NCBI GenBank assembly: GCA_037576215.1
Contig: JBANDB010000020.1
Coordinates: 496,001-560,000, forward strand
Source of the DNA: Armillaria gallica
Lineage: Eukaryota > Basidiomycota > Agaricomycetes > Agaricales > Physalacriaceae
Reading direction: 5' to 3'
Length of the DNA: 64,000 nt
The translations under genes were made by a program, and so were the position numbers. The notes beneath the pieces are model-generated. The model was not told where the DNA came from. It was given only the letters and a program-made list of their open reading frames with translations, and made no database searches. The stretch's first letter is position 1, and every line of letters starts with the position of its first letter. Below are positions 48,107 to 57,714 of the stretch, in pieces.

Positions 48107-49060
48107 TGATACGCCTGTTGGGCGCATACTCTTAAAAACACGTGTAAACAAACATTTTTGGGCAATATATCTTGAATATATTGTATCAACAAGTAAGAAA
48201 CTGAAAGAAAGAAATACATTGTAAGACAAAAAGGCTCACCTGGTAACTTCAAAATGAGCCATTCTAACACTCGGATAGAAGATCGGGTATTCTACCCAGT
48301 AGATCAAGTGTCCAGGCTGGGCCTTGCATGGTGTAATCACCTGGCATTTTGGCGGAAGTCATCAGATCGCCTGGTGGAGATCTGGTATGATCAATCGACC
48401 TGGTAGCCATGGATGAGATAATATTTGCCAGGTAGAGCATTTATCCTCACTAGGCTGGGTCAGCAAGCATATTAGTCAGTAGTAAAAAGGATTGGTAATA
48501 GTGTATCAGTAGGATAGTATAAATACAGGTCATGTATCTAGTGGGGGATCAGGTTTCTGACCTCCGGAACGCTACCAGGTGAATAGTATGGGTTTTATTG
48601 GTTAAGAGCTTCGAGTTGTAGACTCACCTGGAATAGAAAGTTTGTGACCTGGTCACTCCATGTGTGCAAGAACTGATAAGCAAGCAAAAAGTATTAAGCT
48701 AGAAACAGAAAGTCAGACCCAAGAAACAGTTCAGAACCAGTCAGTGTGTTTTAAGTCACAACCAGATGCAAAGTATCAATATTGAAACTGCACCAGGCAG
48801 CCAGCATGAGTTCAGAACCTGCACCAGGCAGTTATTCTGTATCAGTTTAAGTTTGTGTTCAGTAACACACTGAACTTAGAGTGGACATCACAATATATTC
48901 TTTATACAAATCATATTCATTGCACCCGGAACTTGTAAACTACAGTACAACACATTGTAACCTGGTATAATGTACCTCCCTTTGAACCACAATTACTGAG
49001 TGTTTGTGTGGTGTTTAGTGTGTAGCACTTTGCATTCATAAAGGTGCCCAGCACCTTTCA
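48107..49060 (-). mobile_element. Element gamma, copy 2, inside the Helitron gene
   Basis: The 954-bp insert starts TGATACGCCTGTTGGGCGCA and ends GGTGCCCAGCACCTTTCA, with exact TTGG flanks (48103-48106, 49061-49064). It has the same repeated CCAGGT motifs, terminal hairpins and length as copy 1 (minus its MITE). The helicase reading frame resumes just after it (WTQLISELANQSGIHEV). A TATA-like AGTATAAATACA lies near 48516. Confidence 0.88.
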
Positions 49061-51190
49061 TTGGACACAACTGATATCCGAACTAGCCAATCAATCTGGC
49101 ATACATGAAGTCCTAGTTACAGTGGAATGTACTTCTTTGGAGTGGAAGAGTGATGTGGAAAAGATTAAGCAAAGTGTTATAGATGCCAGACATTCATCCA
49201 ATGCGGACCCTTCACGTCCTAGGCACCGCACCATAAAGGATAAGTGATATGTCAATCAAGTCAAAATATTGAACAAGAAACATTTAGTGTGAGGGCTCCA
49301 TGATGAGTCTGACGAAGTTGTGGTAGCTAAGGTTATGGAATCTTACGGGCTGAATGCTGAGCAGGACAGAGCATTCCATATAGTGGCGCAGCATTCTGGA
49401 GATCTGTCTGCTGAGCAGCTGAGAATGTACATCGGCGGAATGGGCGGGACTGGGAAATTGAGGGTGTTGAGTGCACTGAAGGCGTATTTCAAGTCGCAAG
49501 GTGAGGGTAAACATCTCATGGTGGTTGCACCTACAGGCACTGCTGCCGCTATTGTGAAGGGTTCAACCTATCATTATATGTTCAGGATTAACAAATCAAG
49601 AGGAGACGCAGTTTCTGAAAAACATTTGGTGAGGTCAAGGAGCATCTAGCGGGAGTTGACTATGTATTCTTAGATGAGGTCTCTATGCTCTCATGTGTGG
49701 ATTTGTACAGAATAAGTGCATGTCTTGCAATGTGTATGAATAAATATGATGAGCCGTTCAGCAGTATAAACATGATATTTGCCGGGGACTTTGCTCAGCT
49801 GCCTCCTGCAATGGGCAGTGAAAGTGCGACATTGTACGGATCTTGCAATGGAATGTATGCAAGCAGTAAACAGTCCCAGGAGATGGCTATGGGTAAGGCC
49901 GTCTGGCATCAGGTAATGACAGTAGTTGTCCTCCGACAAAACATGCGACAGACATCGCAGACCCGGGATGACGAGTGACTACATACCACACCGGCGAACA
50001 TGTGATACAAGGTGTGCACCAAGGCTGATATCAAGTTCTTGCTCAGCAGGATATCAGGCCGTCGAGGCACACTAAAAATTACTGACAAGGCATTCCAGAA
50101 CATATCCATAATCACTGGTTTGAACATCCACAAAGATGAATATAACTGCCTCCATGTGATCAGGTTTGCTGAGGAAACTGGGCAAGAGCTTGTGGCTTTT
50201 TATTCTGAGGATCGTATGTCCGTCGTGGAAGATGACAAGTGTCAGCCTAAAGGGAAAGGAGTCCGTGGCAATATTATGCATATTTCAGACTACTTGCAAG
50301 GTTTATTGTGGGAAGCTGTGCCATCGGCTAACAATAAACAACTACCACCCGTGCTTTATTTATGCAAAGGGGTGCCTGTTATGATTCGATTGAACTCGGC
50401 AACTGAGCTGTGCATCACAAAGGGACAGGAGGGCATTGTCTATAGTTGGAAGGACGTTATAGGTTCTTGAGGCAAGCGAGTATTGGATGTACTATTTGTG
50501 TCCTTGATGACCCCTCCTACCAAGGTCCAAATTCCTGGTCTGCCAACAAACGTGGTACCTCTGATGTGAAAGGCCATCACAGTGTCGTGCAGCTTGCCTG
50601 ATAACACAACCGTCAGAATATCTCAGTCACAGGTACACATTCTACCCAACTTCTCGATGACTGATTTCAGTTCGCATGGTAAGACTAGGGTGTTCAATCT
50701 GGTCAACCTTAACAATTGTCGAACACACCAGTCATATTACACCGCGCTGTCGAGGACAACAACCACAGGAGGTATATTGATCCTGCCTGCTATGGGTTCT
50801 ATGTGGATGTCTCCTATTGATGCTCATAAGATACAAGGAGGATGCAGTGGTCGACTGAGGCAGGATTTCAGGGAATTGGAATTACTGGATGACCTAACCA
50901 CTCGTATATATGAGGGAACCATGTCTGTGGACATAACTGGACATAGCAGATACACACTTCTTGAAAAACTTCAGGTGGAGCTGGGAAAAAACTACGCAAA
51001 TCCCAAGATGGATTGGAACCTGATGTGGAGCAATGTGATTCCTTGGTCACAGACCGATGTGACTGATCTGCGATGGACCAAGAAATTGCTACCTCACAAT
51101 CCGTGTCCGCTTAGAGTAGAGCAATCCAGTCAGCCCTTGCAAGTGGATGCGCCGTCTAGACCCAGTGGAGTTAGTGCGTGGCCTGTGTGA

Positions 51191-52195
51191 TTGTTCACTC
51201 CCATGAAACAGGCTGAAAAATGCAAAGGAAGAATATCAGACACACCTGTAAATGCAGGTTCAGACTCGCACAAGCGACATGTGGTTCTCAACGCAACTAA
51301 TGATGGTTATGCTGGTCTGCGACCAGTTGGATGCAAATGGTCAAACAACAGCTGTGCGTATGATTCCGTGGTATTTATAATGTTTAATCTGTGGAATTCA
51401 GATAGACCCAGACATGGCAGTGTGTTTGAGCACAGCGACAACGTATGGATGCGAACACTCAGGACATCTTTTTTGAAGTTTGTGAATAGAGAATATACAC
51501 TTGAGGCGGTACGAGATTATTTCAGGAGGGGATTGCGGCGAGAATTCCCTGACACATTCATTTTCAGCAGGTTCATTAGTGTGGAGGCCGTTATATTCAA
51601 ACTAATGACAGGCAGTGATGTATTTGAAACTGTACTGCACAAGTGTCCCAATGGACATGAGGTCGTTCAGTCTATGCATTATGGCCATGTGCTGGAACCT
51701 ACGTCCAGGAGGCCTCTGCGATGGACTACACTTCAAGGTTACATTGATAACTGCAATGCTGTTCCACTTATGTTCGAGGGTGCAGAGTGTGCTGTATGCA
51801 AGGCTGACATTGTATGGCAACACAAGTTCCATTACCCTCCTCCAGTGCTTGCCATGTGCATTGCATTCACTGATACCCCACCAGACACCTCATTTGACAT
51901 CCTGGTAGATGGTGACAGAATACAGTATTCACTCGCTGGTGTTGTATATAACAGGGATGCCCATTTTACTGCGTGATATGTAGATCTGACTGATCATATA
52001 TGGTTCAATGACGGGATGGTTACTGGAAGATCTGCCACACTAGAAGGCAAGATCAGGGATGTGGATGTGATGACCGATCCATCTGGGAAAGCTAGAGACA
52101 TGTTTGTCTATGCATGGGATGCCATCCAGGACAGAGCATAGGACTTGGACCTGCCACACAAAGTGCTGGCCCACACCTATAGTCCAAAGTAGAGC
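51191..52195 (+). other. C-terminal cysteine-protease-like module of the Helitron
   Basis: The segment around 51320 reads VGCKWSNNSCAYDSVVFIM and ends near 51960 with LAGVVYNRDAHFTA. A Cys box followed by a distal His box of the type (G/N)xxHFxA is the layout of ubiquitin-specific peptidases. I have seen the NSCAYDS motif in basidiomycete Helitron proteins, so the module is probably part of the element. A CxxC pair (AECAVCKADI) lies before the His box. The TGA right after HFTA fits CGA, and coding continues past it. Confidence 0.55.
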
Positions 52196-52479
52196 GAAGG
52201 AGCATCTTTGCCAGTTTTAAAGTGACTTGAGGGGGTTACAATATCTGCAATGAGATCAGACATTGTTGTGCAGAAGATAACACACAAAGAAACAAGAGTG
52301 ATTCATGCTGAAGGTGTCAGAAGACAAGAAAGCATGAATGAGTGCTTAGTAAAAGAAAAAACATAGGCACGGGTGACCAGCAATGAGTCCACAACGAACA
52401 GGCGACTGAGGAGGAAGTGGAACTGAATTAGATTCTGAGAATCTACCGCAAAAAGTGGTGCCATTAGTGTTCTGCAGAA

Positions 52480-52509
52480 CCCACTACCAAGGTAGTGGGA
52501 ATATTCTAA
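52480..52509 (+). other. Candidate Helitron 3' terminus (hairpin plus CTAA)
   Basis: A perfect 9-bp stem (CCCACTACC / GGTAGTGGG, loop AA) is followed after six bases by CTAA. Helitron 3' ends are a short hairpin close before CTRR, so this fits. It lies about 300 bp after the last coding sequence. The next base is A rather than the usual T, and no matching 5' end was found. Confidence 0.4.
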
Positions 52510-52761
52510 ATTTAGCAATATATAGTAATCAAGCCCCTCACATGTTTGCGAGGGTTCCCTGCTTACCATGGAGTCCCCACTATCCACTTACTTCCGTGTT
52601 GCTTAGTGTACTCCAACATAGTTCATCATGAAGCATACATAATAACAGTATATGGTAGATACACTCAGGATCACAGTGCCAAGCTCTGGTGGTATTGAAC
52701 AAGGAGTCCCCAAAGTTTAAGCAGTGGTCACCCTACACACAGGTAAGGGCGCGAAAACAAA

Positions 52762-53644
52762 CTAGACAAGGTGAAAGACGAACTTGTGTGATGCTTTAAT
52801 GATAGCGACCTTTGCCTTCTTTTCAGAGACGCGCTTGGCAATGAGAGCACTAAAAATATGATTAACCAGTGAGGAATCGGGAGTGGAAATAGAATACTCA
52901 CTCATACTCAGACTTTTGCTCCTTCTGGTGTTCCAATTTTCTACACTTGACGGAGCGGAGGTGACAATGGTGCTGGAGACGGATAGGAGTAACAAGACAC
53001 TGGATCTTGGGTGCCTTAGTATAAGACTTCGCGTTCTCCTTCTTCCCACTCTTCACCTCCCAACGGATAACATACTTGCAGACATCATCCTCTTTGGACA
53101 AGTTGAACATCTTGCAAATGTTTGTTGCCTGCTTTGGACCAAGGCGCTTGGGGAAGATGGTGTCAGTGAGACCGGGGATTTCTGATTTCACATCAGTAAA
53201 AGTAAAAAAAACCGAAGATAAATGTGTACACACCAGCATCCCCATGCTTCATGATGACCAAACTCAACACAGCAATATCTGGGCCCACTATGCATCCCTG
53301 CATGGACTTTCACTTTCTCTCACCCATCCAGCGAGTGCGATAGCATGAGTGACCATCAGCCAACAACAGATGGGCACAGGAGGCCAGGAGGACACCCTGC
53401 TTCATCGGGAAACCCTGCTTGTTGTTTCCTCCAGTAATCTGTAAGATGTATCTCTTGAACTCATCAGAGACGTTGTCGCCAGCAACCTCTTGCGAGATTT
53501 TTTTGTCCATAAAATCATGGACCTAGCAGTTGTCATCAATGTCGATGAGTTTTTGGGCACCGGTAGTGGGGTCTGGGGATGGTATTTAATGGGATACATA
53601 TGGGGAATAGGTAGGATATACGCACCGGCGATGTTGACCTTCAT
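52762..53644 (-). pseudogene. RPS6: Ribosomal protein eS6 relic, introns retained
   Basis: Minus-strand ATG at 53644 (MKVNIA), then [39 protein letters not shown] (ORF 53510-53310), GCIVGPDIAVLSL and [17 protein letters not shown]. Next come [29 protein letters not shown] and ALIAKRVSEKKAKVA, ending at 52762. This is the full order of eS6, a small-subunit protein. Introns remain near 53230-53190 and 52905-52850 with GT...AG, so it is a DNA-level copy, not a processed one. Conserved arginines are now Cys, Trp, Gln or stop, all compatible with CGN decay at CpG. Confidence 0.85.
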
Positions 53645-54331
53645 CTTTTTCTGCTCAATTTTAGCCTGTGGATGAAGAACAAAATGACAAGGAGCAAAAT
53701 AGAGGGGAGGTGATTGTTTGGTTCTACTGGTGCAGCAACACGATGCTGGTGGCTGACTGTACAGTTGTTGAGACTTTCCAGTGTGCTTCTGCCCAGAACA
53801 GAGCCGAAATGACCAGTCCGGTACACTGTCAAAATGCAACCTATAGGAAATTATGTATAGAAGGATAAGGGTATATAACACAAGCAAAGCCCACACCAGG
53901 GGCAAAGCCTGCTATGTTCTGTACCATAAGTATCTCTTTTTCAAATTTGTCCCAAATGTTGCATTATTCCTATAAGTTTAAGACCCTCAACTGTGACTCA
54001 CAAGAGTTTGGGAGAACATCAGTAGATATACTAAGTAATATGCGTGCACTGTAATCAAACACCTCAGTCTGAAACTTAGTTTGAGCTTTCCCTAACACGG
54101 ATACCAAAATAGAATATTCTGGACTAGATTTCGGTGGCACTCATATTTTTGGTACTGGTCCTGCACCCAAACAGGTGCTTTTGGCAGCAATTCAGGGTAG
54201 CCAGTTTTGGCTCCAGCACCAGAGCTTCATGATCCATACCTAATCTCTTTCAATTTCACAGCATCCTGGAACTTTTGGTATCAGATGGAATTCCAGCAAG
54301 TCCTATTCATGATCCAGAAACTCAGGTATAG
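53645..54331. other. No gene recognised
   Basis: Upstream of the eS6 relic, so it may include its old promoter (a TATA-like GTTATATACCC lies near 53873 on the minus strand). The rest up to the TR-GAG element shows no recognised feature. Confidence 0.35.
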
Positions 54332-54336
54332 GTATC

Positions 54337-54534
54337 TGTTGAGGTTTCTACTGGGCCGGCACTTCCACGTTTGGATGGTGCTCATAAATATGTACATACA
54401 GTAGTTACATGGCATTTTTGATTGTTCAATTTGACACTTTTACCATCATCTTGTGACCATTCCATGCCTATCCAGCACCTGTTTAGTGCCTGTCTCATGA
54501 TCATTCAGTACTCCTTAGCTTCCATACCTCAACA
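54337..54534 (+). repeat. 5' LTR of TR-GAG, CpG-depleted
   Basis: 198 bp, TGTTGAGG...CCTCAACA. It aligns end to end with the 3' LTR. It has TG or CA at about a dozen positions where the 3' LTR keeps CG. Confidence 0.95.
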
Positions 54535-54552
54535 GGTTATGGGCCCCATGCT
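54535..54552 (+). promoter_or_regulatory. Primer binding site, half initiator-Met tRNA
   Basis: GGTTATGGGCCCCATGCT follows the 5' LTR directly. Its first 12 bases complement the anticodon stem-loop of initiator tRNA-Met (CATAACC loop), the primer type used by copia, in which the tRNA is cut in the anticodon loop. Confidence 0.75.
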
Positions 54553-54674
54553 CCTCTGACCTAAATCTGATATATCTGTGCTGCTATCTGTATTCCACCC
54601 CCCAAACTCTCTTTTCTATTCTTCTCACTCATTCATTCCATTTCCATTCATTCATTCCTATCCCTGCTCTCACC

Positions 54675-55715
54675 ATGGTTGTATCTGGTGTTCCTGCTAT
54701 GCTTGATCAAGTCCCCAAGCTTCGGAGGGCCTCCAACTACACTGAATGGAAGCAAGACATCAGAATGGCCTTCTATGCAAACAAGACCTTCGGTATCATT
54801 GATGGCTCCATCCCCAAGCCCTCCAAGAAAGCTGAAGCTGCTCTCTGGACAGAGAAGGATCAGGAGGCACTCAGTATCATGTATTCCTGCATCAACAAGG
54901 ACTACCACTACATCACTGATGGTGTCACATCTGGCCATGCTCTTTGGATTGCACTGGAGTCTGCATTCAAGCAGAGTCAGTTTGCTACTTGTATCGAGTA
55001 TGTGTCCCACCTCTTTGGTGCTGTCCATGATCCTACCAAGCCTGTTGATGTCTACATCCGCACCATTGTTGATGCCGCCGCTGCTCTCAAGGCCATGAAT
55101 CATGAAATCCCTGACTTCCTCATCCAAGACACCATCATCCACAACCTCAATTCCTCCTTTGATGTTGCCTGCAGCACTCTTCTCACACGGGCTACCGAAC
55201 CATTGCTTGAGGACATCAAATTGTCTTTGATGGCAAGTGAGGTGACTGTCAAAAGTGGGGGAGTATCAAGCATTCAGGTGAAGCAGGAAGAGGGGGAGTC
55301 TGCCTTTGCTGCATGTTCTGCAAGGAACCAAGCAAGTGGTGGCAATGCTCATGGTGTTCGGTTCCAGGGGGAGTATGGCTCATCTGATCAGTCTGGTTAT
55401 TCATCCCGACCATCCACTTCCCATGGTTCGTCTGGTGCAATTGACAGTCATGGTTATCGGTGGTGTGACCCCTCACATGACAACCATTGCCATCGCTGTG
55501 GTCAAACTGGTCACATTGCTGCCATGTGCATTGCAGACATGCCTCAGGAGATCAAGGATTGGGTTTTGGACTGTCCTGGGAAGGAGTGTATGGAGTACTC
55601 CAATCATGCCTATGATAGTCCACCATATGTGCATCCCAATCATCACAGCTCTCGCTCACATTCCAATTCCCAATCTCGCTCATCATCACCTCCAATGTGC
55701 ACCTTCTACCTTTGA
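54675..55715 (+). CDS. gag: Copia-type gag protein, intact
   Basis: 346 codons without interruption. The N-terminal two thirds match the copia gag (UBN2-like) fold, with YTEWKQDIRMAFYANKTFG near residue 20 and ALWIALESAFKQSQ near residue 90. A CCHC knuckle CHRCGQTGHIAAMC lies at about residues 275-288 (C-x2-C-x4-H-x4-C). A Ser/His-rich tail follows. It would form the particle that packages the element's RNA. The ORF is intact although the DNA is CpG-poor. The start is the first ATG after the primer site with a good upstream context (CACCATGG). Confidence 0.88.
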   Translation: MVVSGVPAMLDQVPKLRRASNYTEWKQDIRMAFYANKTFGIIDGSIPKPSKKAEAALWTEKDQEALSIMYSCINKDYHYITDGVTSGHALWIALESAFKQSQFATCIEYVSHLFGAVHDPTKPVDVYIRTIVDAAAALKAMNHEIPDFLIQDTIIHNLNSSFDVACSTLLTRATEPLLEDIKLSLMASEVTVKSGGVSSIQVKQEEGESAFAACSARNQASGGNAHGVRFQGEYGSSDQSGYSSRPSTSHGSSGAIDSHGYRWCDPSHDNHCHRCGQTGHIAAMCIADMPQEIKDWVLDCPGKECMEYSNHAYDSPPYVHPNHHSSRSHSNSQSRSSSPPMCTFYL

Positions 55716-55909
55716 CCCTTTCAGTTCACCGGATTACAAGGATGAGGTTTCCCATCGACTGTCCATCCCTGATGATGATTGGTGGCCTGAAGATGTAGAT
55801 TCATCTGACTATGAGGCAGATTCTAATTGAAGGCCATGATTCTGGAAGAGGGGGAGTTATATTCTTGGATATTGTTTTTATTCTCATTTCTTGTGTCCTC
55901 TGTGTCAGT

Positions 55910-55918
55910 GAGGGGGAG
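55910..55918 (+). promoter_or_regulatory. Polypurine tract
   Basis: GAGGGGGAG abuts the 3' LTR, as expected for the plus-strand primer. A similar GAGGGGGAG occurs at about 55846, which could be a second tract. Confidence 0.8.
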
Positions 55919-56117
55919 TGTTGAGGTTTCTACCAGGCCGGCACTTCCACGTGCGGACGGTGCTCGTAAATACGTACATACAGTAGTTACGTGGCATTTT
56001 TGATTGTTCAATTTGACACTTTTACCATCATCTTGTGACCGGTTCCGTGCCCATCCAGCGCCCGTTTAGCGCCCGTCTCATGATCATTCAGTACTCCTTA
56101 GCTTCCATACCTCAACA
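55919..56117 (+). repeat. 3' LTR of TR-GAG, CpG-retaining
   Basis: 199 bp. It keeps CpG at most positions where the 5' LTR shows TG or CA, for example ACGTGCGGACGG against ACGTTTGGATGG. The sequence to its right is CpG-rich. Confidence 0.95.
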
Positions 56118-56342
56118 GTATCATAGTCGGGACACCCTAAATTCAGGATTTCCGGTGATTGCGGCCACATGACGCCTAGGCTCGGAATTCGGGCCGCGTG
56201 GAGTTATTGATCGTTTACCGTTAACCTTCATTTCCTGCCACTGGAGCTACAAAGGTTCCTTTCACGACCTTACAGCTATCCCAACTCCCTTTGCTCTTGT
56301 TTCTATCCTCATTTAAGGCGCATACCTGCGTACACTGTCTCT

Positions 56343-57714
56343 ATGTTCCCCGCTGTTGATCCCTTCACGCAATTGCACCAAATTGACCGTTCATCCGAAT
56401 GGCCGACAGAGATAATCTCTGCCAGCACTTTGTTGGACGTACCTATTCCTATGAAAAATTTTAACACTTCATGTTCATCTCTGTCCCAGAGAGCTTCCCA
56501 CTTGTTCGGTAAACTCTCGGAATTATTCCTTCATTCATCAAACAGGTTTGCGAACGGTAATTCTGATGCTAGAGATGCTGGACTTATATTATCCACCGTA
56601 TCTGTGCTTCGTGTAATCATGGAAGATGAGCTCCGGTCCACTACGCCTTTCTGGTGACTGTTGATTCGCTCGCTCGCTCATGTATGCTACGACAAGTCAT
56701 ATATAATGTAAGTGCCATTCCTATGAGGGAAACAACTCTAAGAAACGTTACGTAGAGAAAACGGGCTATTTGTGTGCGCACGGCTGTCGCCTATGCACGC
56801 GGTCAGACCAGATGGCCATGCATCTCTTCTGATTTCTCATTTGGCTGAGGTACTTGAATTGCCGAAACACGACTTGCAGGATGTCCAGCCTTCCGGAGAT
56901 ATGGACGCATACTCAGAAGGCTCGTAGTATGACGAAAACCACGAGTCATCTATTTTCGATAGCGATAGCAGTATTAGCAGCTCTTCCAAAAGCGAAATTT
57001 CAAGGGACCTTACATCAGTCCCTTCATGTCACATTCCCCTGGACGCTCATTTCCTGGCTTATTGGCAGCGCCGCGATGCCGCCACTCTTCCCTTCCTTTG
57101 TGTTACCGATAAGGAAAATATCCTACCCCTCATCGGAAGCACCCTTTACCAGCGGTATACAGGGGGAATAGACGCACCAGTGGTTGGCATTGTTCTCTCA
57201 AAAACGAGGTGCATCTATCGAGTGGTCTTCGGTTGGATCGGAGCCCCTTCTGAGCCTCATGTTCTGGCGAGTTCGTTTCCTTACTTCCTTCGAGTCTTGG
57301 CGGCACTGATGAAAATCAAAATAGCCCAAAATCCACGTCGCGTACTCCGACAAAGAGTCCTCTGATTCGTCCTCGGGCACCTACGACCTCACAGATCCAG
57401 CTTCAGTTCTTCAATTCGCACGTTTCACTCTGGGTCTCCAGACTCACGTGAAGAGGATTGTCGAGCAATGTCCTAGATCGATATTCAGACCTTTTTCATG
57501 GAGATCTGGCTGTGTTGATGGACAGCACCCCACCGGAGAACGATGGGAAAGACAAATCCACTCATGGCTGAGTGATATTCCTCAGCCACGTGAAAGCAGA
57601 TTAGTTCCATCCATAACAAGCTTCTTCGTCGATCTTCTGACATACATAATAGAATACTTGCTACCCCAGATCCGTTATCCTCTCCTTCTCGTCTCTCTCC
57701 TACTCACGAAATGA
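56343..57714 (+). pseudogene. Conserved basidiomycete hypothetical gene, two stops
   Basis: Three exons fit in frame: 56343-56707, 56756-57260 and 57325-57714 (420 codons), with a 48-bp intron (GTAAGT...GTAG) and a 64-bp intron (GTTCTG...ATAG, branch-like CTGAT). The centre reads AYWQRRDAATLPFL, STLYQRYTGGIDAPVVGIV and, after the second junction, KIHVAYSDKESSD and LTDPASVLQFARFTLGLQ. It resembles a large family of uncharacterised Agaricomycete proteins. Stops at 56655 (TGA, CGA expected) and 56925 (TAG) interrupt it, so it is probably inactive, unless small introns were missed. The C-terminal end is hydrophobic (YIIEYLLPQIRYPLLLVSLLL). Confidence 0.6.

Larger units (their letters stand above)
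42533..52195 (+). pseudogene. Helitron Rep-helicase protein with C-terminal protease domain, decayed
   Basis: About 7 kb of coding sequence once two inserts (45500-47189, 48107-49060) are skipped. N-terminal region with Cys pairs (HHCVSCDKYV) and a conserved stretch PKNALTGNLWLGEVPE (43.1 kb); Helitron-like N domain (43.7-45.5 kb); HUH nuclease motif HLHMVIW near 44500; the two-tyrosine motif YAMDYITK near 45115. Pif1-type helicase: Walker A GGMGGTGKLRVL near 49435 (Leu replaces the usual Ser/Thr), Walker B LDEVSM near 49670, GDFAQLPP near 49785, and RTHQSYYTALSRTTT near 50725. Such proteins move DNA by rolling-circle transposition. Stops at 44183, 51976 and others fit CGA to TGA; frameshifts occur too. 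Confidence 0.85.
54337..56117 (+). mobile_element. Gag-only copia-type retrotransposon (TR-GAG), complete
   Basis: The 1781-bp element is bounded by LTRs of 198 and 199 bp beginning TGTTGAGGTTTC and ending CCTCAACA. The flanking direct repeat GTATC (54332-54336, 56118-56122) is an exact 5-bp target duplication. Inside are a half-tRNA primer site, a single gag ORF and a polypurine tract, with no protease, integrase or reverse transcriptase. This is the architecture named TR-GAG; mobility would need enzymes from an autonomous copia relative. Confidence 0.92.

Noticed and set aside
52762..53644. eS6 relic as a processed (reverse-transcribed) pseudogene
   Set aside because: At least two GT...AG introns are retained at expected frame-preserving positions and no poly-A tail or target duplication was seen.
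52762..53644. eS6 relic as Helitron-captured gene
   Set aside because: Attractive because it lies next to the helicase gene on the opposite strand, but a plausible Helitron 3' end precedes it at 52509; not supported without other copies.
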